Below are positions 1 to 9,371 of a stretch of DNA of 64,000 bases, piece by piece (positions within the stretch are counted from its first letter, which is position 1; every line of letters begins with the position of its first letter). The notes beneath the pieces are model-generated. The model ran no database searches, was not told the origin of the DNA, and saw nothing but the letters and a program-made list of their open reading frames with translations. The position numbers and the translations under genes were made by a program. This DNA comes from [Enterobacter] lignolyticus SCF1 (GTDB taxonomy: Bacteria; Pseudomonadota; Gammaproteobacteria; Enterobacterales; Enterobacteriaceae). The stretch is taken from NCBI RefSeq assembly GCF_000164865.1, contig NC_014618.1, positions 868,001 through 932,000 of the forward strand, in the 5' to 3' direction.

Positions 1-1102
1 GCGTGGAGTTGGCGTGGCCGTAGATATCAAACTCCAGCCCGACGTTCAGCGCAATCACCCCCAGGCGGCGGATAATTTCCGGATTATTGGAAATTTCCTG
101 CGGACGCAGCACAATCCGGCTGGCGAAGAAATCCATGTTATCGTAAATCTTTTGCAGGGAGTCGGCGGACACCGTCAGGCTGGAGGCGCTGGCGCCGGTG
201 ATTTTCCCCGTTTCCAGCAGGTGCACCACCGATTCCTGCAGCACTTCCGAATACATCATGAAGGACGGAATGTCCGGGTTTTCACCCAGCCGCGCCATCA
301 CCGCGTTGTTAATATTACCCACACCGCTTTGCAGCGGCAGGAACTCGGGCGGAATGCGCCCGCGCGCCATCTCTTCCAGCAGAAAGGTCACCACGTTATC
401 GGCAATGTCCTGACAGATGGGATTGGTTTTATTGAGCACGTTTCCGGCATCGGGCAGTTCAGTATCCACCACCGCGACAATCTTCGCAGGATCGATGTGT
501 ACGTACCGGGTACCTACGCGATCCAGCGCATGGAAAATAGCCACGCTGTTACGCCGCGGCGGCGCGCCGGGGATCACGATATCGGCCAGTTCGGCCACGC
601 GCGGGCTATGGTAATGATTAAGCTCAATGATCACTTTCCTGGCCCGCAGCAGCCACGTGGGCGCGTTGCCGATCCCGCTGGTGAGCCAGACCCGGCCGTC
701 CGGGGCGATGGCCGAGGCTTCGATCACCGCGACGTCAATATCGCCAAAGAAGCCATAGTTGACCATCTGCGCCACTTCGCTCAGGTGCAGGTCTACAAAT
801 CGTACCTGCCCTTCGTTGATTTTTTGCCGCAGCCCGGAGGAGGTCTGATAAGGCGCGCGCCACGAGACGGCATCCGCGTCCGACAGGGCGTCATCGGCGG
901 CCGCGCTGATGGACGCGCCCGTCAGCAAACGGATCTGAAAAGGCGTTTGCGCCTGATGCAGTTCGCGGGCGCGGCGGGCGATCGCCGCAGGCAGCGCCTT
1001 GGGCGATCCGGCGGGGGTAAAGCCGCTGAAGGCGACCATTGCGTTGTGCTCAATGAGCTCAGCCGCCTCGTCGGCGCTGAGCCGCGGCCAGGGTTCTTTC
1101 AT
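1..1102 (-). CDS. scpC: Propionyl-CoA:succinate CoA transferase, 3'-truncated by window edge
   Basis: The minus-strand frame from the ATG at 1102 runs open to the window edge, giving about 367 residues of a roughly 490-residue family. The translation opens MKEPWPRLSADEAAELIEHN and continues with the GFTPAGSPKALP stretch and a WLTSGIGNAPTWLLRA segment, as in E. coli ScpC (YgfH). The enzyme moves CoA from propionyl-CoA to succinate, closing the cycle of the cobalamin-dependent succinate-to-propionate route. The ATG has a strong ribosome site (AAGGAG) and lies 21 bases after scpB, so it is the last gene of scpA-argK-scpB-scpC. The C-terminal part lies outside the window. Confidence 0.95.
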   Translation of the reverse strand, partial: MKEPWPRLSADEAAELIEHNAMVAFSGFTPAGSPKALPAAIARRARELHQAQTPFQIRLLTGASISAAADDALSDADAVSWRAPYQTSSGLRQKINEGQVRFVDLHLSEVAQMVNYGFFGDIDVAVIEASAIAPDGRVWLTSGIGNAPTWLLRARKVIIELNHYHSPRVAELADIVIPGAPPRRNSVAIFHALDRVGTRYVHIDPAKIVAVVDTELPDAGNVLNKTNPICQDIADNVVTFLLEEMARGRIPPEFLPLQSGVGNINNAVMARLGENPDIPSFMMYSEVLQESVVHLLETGKITGASASSLTVSADSLQKIYDNMDFFASRIVLRPQEISNNPEIIRRLGVIALNVGLEFDIYGHANST

Positions 1103-1123
1103 CGCTATCTCCTTCCGCCCGGG

Positions 1124-1909
1124 TTAATGGCCCACGAAGTTGGGTTTACGTTTTTCCAGAAAAGCGTTCATCCCTTCCTGATAATCTTCGCTGTCGTAAA
1201 CGGCGCGGCGCATCCCCTGAATTCGCTCGAACTCATCGGAATTCATAGTGTGCGCTTCGCCGAGCACGCGCAGCTCCTCCTTAATGACCGCGATCGCCAG
1301 CGGCGCTTTTTCCGAAATGTGGTGCGCCATCTGCAGCGTGAAATCCTCCAGCTCGTCGGCAGCGACGACGTGGTTGAGAATACCGACCGCCAGCGCGCGC
1401 TGGGCGGTGATAGGGGAGGCGGTGAAAATCAGCTCTTTGACGATATGGAAACCGGCGTCGCGGGTCAGGTTGTGGATACCGACCAGATTGTACGGAACGC
1501 CCAGGTTGACCGGCGTCATGGAGAACGTGGAGGTGCTGGCCGCGATGATCAGATCGGAGCTCATGATCATCTCAAACGCGCCGCCCCAGACGCTGCCCTC
1601 GACCATTGAGATAACCGGTTTTGGGTACTTCTGAATCATGCGGGTGATCTGGCGCAGCGGATCGTCATAAGAGAGCGGATCGCGCCGCCCGGTGGGCAGT
1701 TCATGGATGTCGTGACCGGCGGAGAACACCTTCGCGCCGCTGGGCGCGCGCAGGATAATGCAGCGAATATCCGGGCGATTGAGGTCGCTGAGCGCCAGTA
1801 TAAGATCGTCAATAAACACTTTGCTCAGGGCGTTCAGCTTACGGGCGTAATTAAACTCAATGACCGCCACTTTCTGGATGATGACAACATTTACATATTG
1901 ATAAGACAT
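1124..1909 (-). CDS. scpB: Methylmalonyl-CoA decarboxylase
   Basis: 261-residue crotonase-fold enzyme converting methylmalonyl-CoA to propionyl-CoA and CO2. The start MSYQYVNVV is chosen by similarity to E. coli ScpB (YgfG); an upstream in-frame TTG at 1927 would add six residues but has no support. H66 (in SAGHDIHEL), G110 (VWGGAF) and Y140 (NLGVPY) match the residues proposed for catalysis in the E. coli enzyme. It is the third gene of the scp operon, ten bases downstream of argK. Confidence 0.97.
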   Translation of the reverse strand: MSYQYVNVVIIQKVAVIEFNYARKLNALSKVFIDDLILALSDLNRPDIRCIILRAPSGAKVFSAGHDIHELPTGRRDPLSYDDPLRQITRMIQKYPKPVISMVEGSVWGGAFEMIMSSDLIIAASTSTFSMTPVNLGVPYNLVGIHNLTRDAGFHIVKELIFTASPITAQRALAVGILNHVVAADELEDFTLQMAHHISEKAPLAIAVIKEELRVLGEAHTMNSDEFERIQGMRRAVYDSEDYQEGMNAFLEKRKPNFVGH

Positions 1910-1919
1910 GATTTTCTCT

Positions 1920-2915
1920 TTATTCAAAGTAATGATTCTGAAGGTATTCGCTGATATGCCGCAGTCCGGTACGCGGTGAGAGGCTGTTGTTTTTAACGGC
2001 CTGCAGCGTCTGACGGTAGTAGCGGTCGAAATCGTCGCGGGCGAACAGCAGCTCTAGGGCCTGCGCTTCGGTCTGTTTTTGCAGCCAGTCCACCGCCTGC
2101 TGCTGGCGTACTTGCTGCAGTCGCCCGCTGGCGCCGAGCTGCGCTCTGAAATTGCAGATGGCCTGCCAGACCTCGTCGATTCCGCGCTTTTCCAGCGCGC
2201 TACAGCTCAGCACCTGCGGCTGCCACTCGGCATATTTACGCCGCAGAATGTGCAGCGCGCTCTCGTACATATGGCGGGCGATGGCGACGCGGTTATGGTT
2301 TTCACCGTCGTCCTTATTGATGACGATCAGGTCCGCCATCTCCATGATCCCTTTTTTGATGCCCTGCAGGTCGTCGCCGCCGCCGGCTATCTGCAGCGAC
2401 ACAAAACAGTCCACCATCCGGGCGACCTCTGTTTCCGACTGGCCGACGCCGACGGTTTCGACGATCACCACGTCGAAACCCGCCGCTTCGCACAGCAGCA
2501 TCAGCTCCCGCGCCCGCAGGCAGGCGCCGCCCAGATGACCGCCGGAGGGCACCGGGCGGATAAAGGCGCCCTCTGCGCGCGCCAGTTCGGTCATTCGCGT
2601 TTTGTCGCCGAGAATGCTGCCGCCGCTGACTGGGCTGCTGGGGTCGACCGCAATCACCGCCACCCGCAGCCCCTGGCGGATCAGCAGCATGCCGAAGGCT
2701 TCCAGAAAGGTGCTCTTTCCGGCGCCCGGCGTGCCGGTGATGCCGAGGCGCAGCGCCTTGCCGCTAAAGGGCATAATGGCATCCAGCAGCCGGGTGCTCA
2801 GCGCCTGATGGCGAGGATGCTGGCTCTCGACCAGCGTCATGGCCTGGGCGAGGGTGGCCCGCTCGCCCAGACGCAAGCGCCGGACGGTGTCCGCAAGCGT
2901 CGCGTCGTTAATCAT
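1920..2915 (-). CDS. argK: MeaB/ArgK-type G-protein chaperone of methylmalonyl-CoA mutase
   Basis: 331-residue GTPase of the MeaB family. The Walker A motif GTPGAGKST is at residues 61-69, and the NKDD guanine-specificity motif and a conserved SALEKRGIDEVW segment follow. Such proteins escort methylmalonyl-CoA mutase, protecting it and helping exchange inactivated cobalamin. Its start overlaps the 3' end of scpA by eight bases, consistent with coupled translation and with ScpA as its partner. It is also named ygfD or meaB; the older arginine-transport kinase role is doubtful. Confidence 0.95.
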   Translation of the reverse strand: MINDATLADTVRRLRLGERATLAQAMTLVESQHPRHQALSTRLLDAIMPFSGKALRLGITGTPGAGKSTFLEAFGMLLIRQGLRVAVIAVDPSSPVSGGSILGDKTRMTELARAEGAFIRPVPSGGHLGGACLRARELMLLCEAAGFDVVIVETVGVGQSETEVARMVDCFVSLQIAGGGDDLQGIKKGIMEMADLIVINKDDGENHNRVAIARHMYESALHILRRKYAEWQPQVLSCSALEKRGIDEVWQAICNFRAQLGASGRLQQVRQQQAVDWLQKQTEAQALELLFARDDFDRYYRQTLQAVKNNSLSPRTGLRHISEYLQNHYFE

Positions 2916-5052
2916 GATGTTGGCTTATCCGCATCAGCACGTCGCGCACGCTCTCCAGCATCGGCGTACCGGGGCCGTAAATGGCCGCCACGCCGTGCTC
3001 CTGCAGGAAGGCGTAGTCCTGCGGGGGGATCACGCCGCCGGCGATGACGCAGATATCGTCGCGTCCCCATTTTTTCAGCGCGGCAACCAGTTCAGGGATC
3101 AGCGTCTTGTGACCTGCCGCCAGCGAGGAGGCGCCAACCACGTGCACGTCGTTCTCTACCGCCAGGCGGGCTATCTCTTCCGGCGTGGAGAACATCGGGC
3201 TGAGATCGACATCGAAGCCGAGATCGGAATAGGCGCTGGCGATCACCTTGGCCCCGCGATCGTGGCCATCCTGGCCCATTTTGGCGATCAAAATGCGCGG
3301 ACGCCGGCCGTTATCAGCCAGGAACCGTTCGGTTTGCGCAACAATGGCGTCAAACTCCTCGGCGGATTTATCGGACTGATGGTAGCTCTGCGCAATCACG
3401 CCGGTGACGCACTGGCTGGGGACCAGATAGCGGTCAAAGGCGGCTTCCAGCGCGTCGGAAATTTCGCCAAGCGTCGCGCGAACGCGGGCGGCGTTAACGG
3501 CGGCGGCCAGCAGGTTCTCATTGTGCTGCGCGGCGTGGGTCAGCGCCTTCAGCGCCGCTTTTACCGCGGCGTCGTCACGGGTGGCGCGGATGCGCTCCAG
3601 TGAGGAGATTTGCTCGTTGCGCACTTTGACGTTGTCGATTTCCAGTACCGCCGTGTCGTCTTCTTTCTCCAGCTTGTACTTGTTGACGCCGACGATAACG
3701 CGCTTGCCCTGGTCGATCAGCGATTGTTCCCGGGCGGAAGCCTCTTCAATCATCCGCTTCGGCAGCCCGGCTTCAATGGCTTTGGCCATTCCGCCCGCCT
3801 CGTCGATCTGCTGAACGATCGCCCGCGCCTGCTTCACAATCTGATCGGTCAGGGATTCGACGTAGTATGACCCGGCCAGCGGATCTACCGTGCGGCAGAT
3901 CTCCGACTCTTCCTGAATGATTATCTGGGTGTTACGCGCAATGCGCGCGGAGAAGTCGGTGGGCAGACCGAGCGCTTCGTCAAACGCGTTGGTATGCAGC
4001 GACTGGGTGCCGCCAAGGGTGGCGCCGAGCGCTTCGATGGTGGTGCGGATCACGTTGTTGTACGGATCCTGCTCGGTCAGGCTCCAGCCGGAGGTCTGGC
4101 AGTGGGTGCGCAGGGCCAGGGATTTCGGATCGGTCGCGCCAAAGCCTTTGACCGCTTCGCTCCACAGGTAGCGGGCGGCGCGCAGCATCGCGACGTTCAT
4201 AAACAGATCCATACCGATGCCAAAGAAGAACGACAGACGCGGGGCGAAGTCGTCAATTTTCAGCCCGGCGGACAGCGCGGCCTTGATGTATTCAATGCCG
4301 TCGGCCAGGGTAAAAGCGACCTGCTGCACGCAGTTGGCGCCCGCTTCGCCCATATGGTAGCCGCTGATGCTGATGGTGTTAAAACGCGGCATGTTGCCGG
4401 AGCACCAGGCGATAATGTCGGCAATAATGCGCATCGAAGGCTTCGGCGGGTATATGTAGGTGTTGCGGCACAGGTACTCTTTCAGAATATCATTCTGGAT
4501 AGTCCCGGTGAGCTGCTCCGGCGCGACGCCTTGCTCTTCTGCCGCCACGATATAAAACGCCATCACCGGCAGCACCGCGCCGTTCATGGTCATCGAAACG
4601 GACATCTTATCCAGCGGGATCTGGTCGAACAGCACCTTCATATCTTCAACAGTATCAATCGCCACGCCCGCTTTGCCGACATCGCCCGCCACGCGCGGGT
4701 TATCAGAGTCATAGCCGCGGTGGGTGGCAAGGTCGAAGGCGACGGAGAGCCCTTTCTGCCCGGCGGCGAGGTTGCGGCGGTAGAAGGCGTTGGACTCTTT
4801 GGCGGTAGAAAACCCGGCGTACTGGCGAATGGTCCACGGCTGGGCGGTATACATGGTGGCGCGCGGGCCGCGAACGTAGGGCGGCAGGCCGGGAAGGGTG
4901 CCGGTGACTTCCAGATTATCGAGATCGGCCGCGGTGTACAGCGGCTTGATGGCAATACCTTCCGCCGTCTGTTTAACCAGCGCGTCGACGGTTTTTCCCC
5001 GCCGGCTGAGTTCCTTATTGGCAAGGGTTTGCCACTCCAGCAAGTCTGACAT
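2908..5052 (-). CDS. scpA: Methylmalonyl-CoA mutase (sleeping beauty mutase)
   Basis: 714-residue adenosylcobalamin-dependent mutase interconverting succinyl-CoA and methylmalonyl-CoA, fused as one chain as in E. coli Sbm. The N-terminal substrate barrel carries GPRATMYTAQPWTIRQYAGF. The C-terminal B12 domain has DGHDRGAKV at residues 595-603, whose H597 is the lower cobalt ligand. The start MSDLLEWQTL is preferred over an in-frame codon seven residues upstream because it sits after GGAG at good spacing and matches family length. It is the first gene of scpA-argK-scpB-scpC and is transcribed away from argP. Confidence 0.97.
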   Translation of the reverse strand: MSDLLEWQTLANKELSRRGKTVDALVKQTAEGIAIKPLYTAADLDNLEVTGTLPGLPPYVRGPRATMYTAQPWTIRQYAGFSTAKESNAFYRRNLAAGQKGLSVAFDLATHRGYDSDNPRVAGDVGKAGVAIDTVEDMKVLFDQIPLDKMSVSMTMNGAVLPVMAFYIVAAEEQGVAPEQLTGTIQNDILKEYLCRNTYIYPPKPSMRIIADIIAWCSGNMPRFNTISISGYHMGEAGANCVQQVAFTLADGIEYIKAALSAGLKIDDFAPRLSFFFGIGMDLFMNVAMLRAARYLWSEAVKGFGATDPKSLALRTHCQTSGWSLTEQDPYNNVIRTTIEALGATLGGTQSLHTNAFDEALGLPTDFSARIARNTQIIIQEESEICRTVDPLAGSYYVESLTDQIVKQARAIVQQIDEAGGMAKAIEAGLPKRMIEEASAREQSLIDQGKRVIVGVNKYKLEKEDDTAVLEIDNVKVRNEQISSLERIRATRDDAAVKAALKALTHAAQHNENLLAAAVNAARVRATLGEISDALEAAFDRYLVPSQCVTGVIAQSYHQSDKSAEEFDAIVAQTERFLADNGRRPRILIAKMGQDGHDRGAKVIASAYSDLGFDVDLSPMFSTPEEIARLAVENDVHVVGASSLAAGHKTLIPELVAALKKWGRDDICVIAGGVIPPQDYAFLQEHGVAAIYGPGTPMLESVRDVLMRISQHHD

Positions 5053-5275
5053 TTTTTGCTCCGTATTCCGCAATAAAAGTAGGGTATTGCAGATACGGTG
5101 AGCTTTTTACGCCACCTTGTCGCCAGCAAAAAATAGCCAACGATGCGTCGTTTTTTGCCGGGTGATATTATTTATTTTGTGATGAATTTCAAAGACGTGA
5201 AAAGAAAAAGAGAGGATGGCGAATAAGACGCGAAGCCTCTTACCCGCCGTTGCCGACGACCGGGTGCGGTCGGCG

Positions 5276-6169
5276 TTAATCCTGCCGCAATACCTTGTGC
5301 CCGTACTCCAGCAGCGCATCGGTGACGCGGCGCATCATGCGGCTTTCCGGCGCAAAACGGTGCCAGTACAGCATCCGGCGCTGGAACAGGCCCGGCGTCA
5401 GGTTAATCAGCTCGCCGCTTTCCAGTTCTTTCTCAATCTGCAGATGCGGGATCATACAGCAGGTGGTGCCCTGACGCGCCAGCTGCACGAATGCCTCAGA
5501 GGAGTTGACGATATGGCAGGGTACGCTGCCCGGCGGTAGGTCGAAGTTCTGCTGTAAAAACGCCTGGTGCATGTCGTCCAGGTGATCGAAGGCGACAACC
5601 GGCGCCTTTAGCAGGGCGGAGCGGGTGACGCCGTTTGGAAAATAGCGTTGCGCAAACGGCTTCGATGAGACGAACAGGTAGTCAAGCGCGCCAAGCTGAT
5701 CGACCAGGCAGCTCGGCAGCGCCTGCGGCTGGATACTCACGGCGCCGACCACTTCCCCACGGCGCAAGCGCTCCTGGGTGCGGGTTTCATCTTCCACCTG
5801 CAGGTTGAGGCGGATAGGGGAGTCAGCCAGCACGCCGGCCAGCGCCGGCAGCAGCCAGGTCGCCAGGCTGTCGGCGTTGACCGCCAGCGACAGCAGCAGC
5901 GGCGTGGAGCCGGTTTGCTCATCGCCAAGCCACTCCTCTTCCAGCAGTTCTACCTGGCGCAGCAGCGCCAGCAGCTTTTGTCCCTGCTCGGTTGGGCGCG
6001 GCGGTACGGTACGCACCAGCAGAGGTTGCCCGAACATATTTTCCAGCTGTTTTATTCGCTGGGAGACGGCGGACTGCGTGATACATAGCTTTTGGGCGGC
6101 GCGTTCAAATCCACGTTCCCGAATGACCGCATCCAATGCCTGTAGTGTTCTGTAGTCCGGACGTTTCAT
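5276..6169 (-). CDS. argP: LysR-type regulator ArgP (IciA)
   Basis: 297 residues, the same length as E. coli ArgP. The N-terminal winged helix-turn-helix spans about residues 1-60 (FERAAQKLCITQSAVSQRIK), followed by a LysR substrate-binding domain. Known ArgP senses arginine and lysine and controls argO, lysine-biosynthesis genes and others. The start MKRPDYRTLQALD is chosen by homology; the open frame extends 54 codons further upstream without a recognisable domain. It is divergent from rpiA with 160 bases between the two starts. Confidence 0.95.
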   Translation of the reverse strand: MKRPDYRTLQALDAVIRERGFERAAQKLCITQSAVSQRIKQLENMFGQPLLVRTVPPRPTEQGQKLLALLRQVELLEEEWLGDEQTGSTPLLLSLAVNADSLATWLLPALAGVLADSPIRLNLQVEDETRTQERLRRGEVVGAVSIQPQALPSCLVDQLGALDYLFVSSKPFAQRYFPNGVTRSALLKAPVVAFDHLDDMHQAFLQQNFDLPPGSVPCHIVNSSEAFVQLARQGTTCCMIPHLQIEKELESGELINLTPGLFQRRMLYWHRFAPESRMMRRVTDALLEYGHKVLRQD

Positions 6170-6329
6170 CGCTATGATGGGCTCCTCAGTTGTGCGTTTG
6201 TATTTTCGTTTTTCAGCACTATGACATAAATTTCGCTTTGATACAGACCAAATTGCTGAACGCATCTGCCACATGGATTTCATGAATGTTCTATAATGCG
6301 CGACATCTGAAACAGCACAGGCAAAAACC

Positions 6330-6989
6330 ATGACACAGGATGAACTGAAAAAAGCAGTTGGCTGGGCAGCGCTTCAATACGTACAGCCGGGCACGATTGT
6401 GGGGGTCGGCACCGGTTCTACCGCGGCGCATTTCATTGATGCGCTGGGCACCATGAAAGGTCAGATTGAGGGCGCGGTCTCCAGCTCGGATGCTTCTACC
6501 GCCAGGCTGAAAAGCCTGGGGATCACCGTGTTCGATCTCAACGAAGTCGACAGGCTTGGTATCTACGTTGACGGCGCGGACGAAATCAACGGCCATATGC
6601 AGATGATCAAGGGCGGCGGCGCGGCGCTGACCCGCGAGAAAATCATCGCCTCCGTGGCGGATAAATTCATCTGTATCGCAGATGCGTCCAAGCAGGTCGA
6701 TATTCTGGGTAAATTCCCGCTGCCGGTTGAAGTGATCCCAATGGCCCGCAGCGCGGTTGCCCGCGAGCTGGTGAAGCTGGGCGGCCGCCCTGAATATCGT
6801 CAGGGCGTGGTGACCGACAACGGCAACGTCATTCTGGATGTGCATGGCCTGGAAATTCTTGACGCGGTTGCGCTGGAAAATGCGATTAACGGCATTCCGG
6901 GCGTGGTGACCGTGGGGCTGTTCGCCAACCGCGGCGCGGATGTGGCGCTTATCGGCACCGCCGACGGCGTGAAAACCATCGTGAAATGA
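6330..6989 (+). CDS. rpiA: Ribose-5-phosphate isomerase A
   Basis: 219-residue constitutive isomerase of ribose-5-phosphate and ribulose-5-phosphate in the non-oxidative pentose phosphate pathway. The phosphate-binding loop GVGTGSTA is near residues 25-32, and DGADE (D81, D84), K94 and E103 match the E. coli active site. The length is identical to E. coli RpiA. It is divergent from argP and followed by a hairpin terminator before serA. Confidence 0.98.
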   Translation: MTQDELKKAVGWAALQYVQPGTIVGVGTGSTAAHFIDALGTMKGQIEGAVSSSDASTARLKSLGITVFDLNEVDRLGIYVDGADEINGHMQMIKGGGAALTREKIIASVADKFICIADASKQVDILGKFPLPVEVIPMARSAVARELVKLGGRPEYRQGVVTDNGNVILDVHGLEILDAVALENAINGIPGVVTVGLFANRGADVALIGTADGVKTIVK

Positions 6990-6993
6990 TCTG

Positions 6994-7027
6994 ACGGGAG
7001 CCGTTCTGGCTCCCGTAAAAAATTTTT
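6994..7027 (+). terminator. Terminator-like hairpin after rpiA
   Basis: A nine-base-pair perfect stem, ACGGGAGCC/GGCTCCCGT with loop GTTCT, begins five bases after the rpiA stop. It is followed by A6 and then TTTTT. The T-run is not directly abutting, so efficiency is uncertain. Confidence 0.7.
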
Positions 7028-7253
7028 CCCAGGTGAAATTCGGTGACTTGTGTCACATTTTCTCTCTGCGCCTGGCGAACAACCTGTGCTTATTCTCAGA
7101 CCCAGCATTTTATGCTGTCTTTTTCCGCTGGATGATATTTCTTCAGGCGGCCGACGCAAACGTTCATATTGCTGCAATAGTTTTTTTTGATATGTTGCTG
7201 AGGTGGACTTTCGTTCAACACAACATCAGAAATAAGACAGACAGGGCGGGGAA

Positions 7254-8486
7254 ATGGCTAAGGTATCACTGGAAAAAGACAAAATTAAGTTTCTGCTGGT
7301 GGAAGGCGTGCATCAAAAAGCAATCGATAACCTTCGTGCGGCAGGGTACAGCAACATCGAGTTTCACAAAGGTGCGCTCGACAGCGAACAGCTGAAAGAG
7401 TCGATCCGTGATGCCCATTTCATCGGCCTGCGCTCCCGTACGCATCTGACGGAAGAGATTTTTGCCGCGGCCGAGAAGCTGGTTGCGGTGGGCTGCTTCT
7501 GCATCGGCACCAACCAGGTGGATCTTGACGCGGCGGCAAGGCGCGGCGTTCCGGTATTTAACGCGCCGTTCTCTAATACTCGCTCTGTGGCTGAGCTGGT
7601 GATCGGCGAGCTGCTGCTGCTGCTGCGCGGCGTGCCGGAGGCCAACGCCAAGGCGCACCGCGGCCTGTGGAATAAGCAGGCGGTCGGCTGTTTTGAAGCG
7701 CGCGGTAAAAAGCTGGGCATCATCGGCTACGGGCATATCGGCACCCAGCTGGGGATTCTGGCGGAATCGCTCGGGATGCACGTCTATTTTTACGATATCG
7801 AAAACAAGCTGCCGCTGGGCAACGCCACCCAGGTTCAGCACCTTTCCGATCTGCTGAACATGAGCGACGTCGTCAGCCTGCACGTGCCGGAAAACGCGTC
7901 GACCAAAGATATGATGGGGCACCAGGAGCTGGCGTTGATGAAGCCAGGCTCGCTGCTGATCAATGCCTCACGCGGCACCGTGGTGGATATCCCGGCGCTG
8001 TGCGATGCGCTGGCGCGCAAGCATCTCGCCGGGGCGGCTATCGACGTCTTCCCGACCGAACCTGCGACCAACAGCGATCCGTTCACCTCGCCGCTGTGCG
8101 AGTTTGATAACGTGATCCTGACACCGCATATCGGCGGTTCCACCCAGGAAGCGCAGGAGAACATCGGTCTGGAAGTGGCCGGCAAGCTGGCGAAATACTC
8201 CGATAACGGCTCAACGCTCTCCGCGGTGAACTTCCCGGAGGTATCGCTGCCGCTGCACGGCGGGCGTCGTCTGCTGCACATCCATGAGAACCGTCCGGGC
8301 GTGCTGACCTCGTTGAACCAGATCTTTGCCGACCAGGGCGTGAACATCGCGGCTCAGTATCTGCAAACCTCGCCGAAGATTGGCTACGTGGTTATTGATA
8401 TTGAAGCGGATGAGGATATTGCGGAAAAAGCGCTGCTGAGCATGAAGGCGATTCCGGGAACCATTCGCGCGCGTCTGCTGTACTGA
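7254..8486 (+). CDS. serA: D-3-phosphoglycerate dehydrogenase
   Basis: 410-residue first enzyme of serine biosynthesis, oxidising 3-phosphoglycerate with NAD+. The Rossmann motif GYGHIGTQLG is at 158-167. Catalytic R240 (NASRGTVVD), E269 (FPTEP) and H292 (LTPHIGG) align with the E. coli enzyme. The C-terminal ACT domain begins near 340 (HENRPGVLTSL) and in the family binds serine as feedback inhibitor. The length equals E. coli SerA. About 230 AT-rich bases upstream are where Lrp and CRP control is known in E. coli, although no site was assigned here. Confidence 0.98.
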   Translation: MAKVSLEKDKIKFLLVEGVHQKAIDNLRAAGYSNIEFHKGALDSEQLKESIRDAHFIGLRSRTHLTEEIFAAAEKLVAVGCFCIGTNQVDLDAAARRGVPVFNAPFSNTRSVAELVIGELLLLLRGVPEANAKAHRGLWNKQAVGCFEARGKKLGIIGYGHIGTQLGILAESLGMHVYFYDIENKLPLGNATQVQHLSDLLNMSDVVSLHVPENASTKDMMGHQELALMKPGSLLINASRGTVVDIPALCDALARKHLAGAAIDVFPTEPATNSDPFTSPLCEFDNVILTPHIGGSTQEAQENIGLEVAGKLAKYSDNGSTLSAVNFPEVSLPLHGGRRLLHIHENRPGVLTSLNQIFADQGVNIAAQYLQTSPKIGYVVIDIEADEDIAEKALLSMKAIPGTIRARLLY

Positions 8487-8499
8487 TCTTGCCCGTGTG

Positions 8500-8523
8500 C
8501 CGGGTATGCGTCAGCGTACCCGG
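8500..8523. terminator. Hairpin between convergent serA and fau
   Basis: A ten-base-pair stem CCGGGTATGC/GCGTACCCGG with loop GTCA lies between the serA stop and the fau stop. Position and symmetry suit a shared terminator for the two convergent genes, but no clean T-run follows. Confidence 0.5.
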
Positions 8524-8531
8524 TCGTTATT

Positions 8532-9128
8532 TCACCAGCGCCACACCTTCGACGGCGTCACTACCGCAGGCAACGGAATATCCCATTTCTCCACCGGCAG
8601 GTCGTCGACCTGCTGGCAATCATGCGCATAGCCTACCGGATGCAGGCCATACTGCCGCCAGTTTTGCAGGGTCCTGTCGTAAAACCCGCCGCCCATGCCC
8701 AGACGCTGTCCGCTGGCATCGAACGCGACCAGAGGGGTTATCAGCACATCCAGCCGCTGCAGCGGCAGCACGTCGCGCACATCCAGCCGGGGCTCCTGAA
8801 TTTTCAGACGATTGACCACCAGCTCGGAGGCCGGGTGATAATTGAGAAACAGCAGATGGCCCGGGCTAAACGGGTGCAGCACCGGGAGATAGACCCGTTT
8901 GCCGCTGCGCCAGAGCTGTTCAATCAGCGGCCGGGTGTCGAGCTCGCCGTCAAAAGAGAGAAACAGCGCGACCGTATGGGCCATGACCAGCGGCGGATAC
9001 GCCATCATGCGGGCGGCGGCCTGTCGGGCAAAGTGCGTTTGTTGTTCGATGGTGAGCGCGCGGCGTCGTTGCCGGATGAGCTGGCGAATATGCTGTCTTG
9101 CTGAAGGGATATCAGACGATGCGATCAT
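8532..9128 (-). CDS. fau: 5-formyltetrahydrofolate cyclo-ligase
   Basis: 198-residue ATP-dependent enzyme converting 5-formyl-THF to 5,10-methenyl-THF, also known as ygfA. The conserved C-terminal motif LGMGGGFYDRTL and the VLITPLVAFD segment identify the family. The start at 9128 (MIASSDIPSARQHIRQ) lies 19 bases after the end of the 6S RNA gene. A shorter start at an internal residue would correspond to the 182-residue E. coli annotation, so the N-terminus is not certain. It is co-transcribed with ssrS in E. coli, and the same arrangement is present here. Confidence 0.93.
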   Translation of the reverse strand: MIASSDIPSARQHIRQLIRQRRRALTIEQQTHFARQAAARMMAYPPLVMAHTVALFLSFDGELDTRPLIEQLWRSGKRVYLPVLHPFSPGHLLFLNYHPASELVVNRLKIQEPRLDVRDVLPLQRLDVLITPLVAFDASGQRLGMGGGFYDRTLQNWRQYGLHPVGYAHDCQQVDDLPVEKWDIPLPAVVTPSKVWRW

Positions 9129-9146
9129 GGTAGTAGTATAAAGAAG

Positions 9147-9330
9147 GGAATCTCCGAGATGCCGCCGCAGGCTGTAACCCTTGAACCCTTGGTTCAAGGT
9201 GAATGCGTCGTCACAGTCTTAAGGCTTCTCGGACGAACCGAGCGTGCTCACCGACCGTGGAGCGCCACATTCTTGTGGTATGAAATATCGGCTCAGGGGA
9301 CTGGCCCGCTTGCGAACATCTCAGAGAAAT
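9147..9330 (-). ncRNA. ssrS: 6S RNA
   Basis: On the minus strand the 184-nt interval begins ATTTCTCTGAGATGTTCGC and ends CATCTCGGAGATTCC. Its ends pair to form the long closing stem, and the central CAGTCCCC/GAGCCGATATTTCATACCACAAGAATG region matches E. coli 6S RNA almost base for base. 6S RNA mimics an open promoter and sequesters sigma-70 RNA polymerase in stationary phase. It sits directly upstream of fau and downstream of zapA. Confidence 0.96.
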
Positions 9331-9371
9331 TTTGTCTTCAGGGTCACTCTACCACAGTTGGCCATGAAGTG

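Noticed and set aside
14..1609. 531-codon open plus frame across the scpC-scpB region
   Set aside because: It is antisense to scpC and scpB, which have clear homology, ribosome sites and operon order. Long shadow frames are expected at this GC content.
5107..5319. 70-codon minus ORF between scpA and argP
   Set aside because: Overlaps the argP end, no family resemblance, poor codon use.
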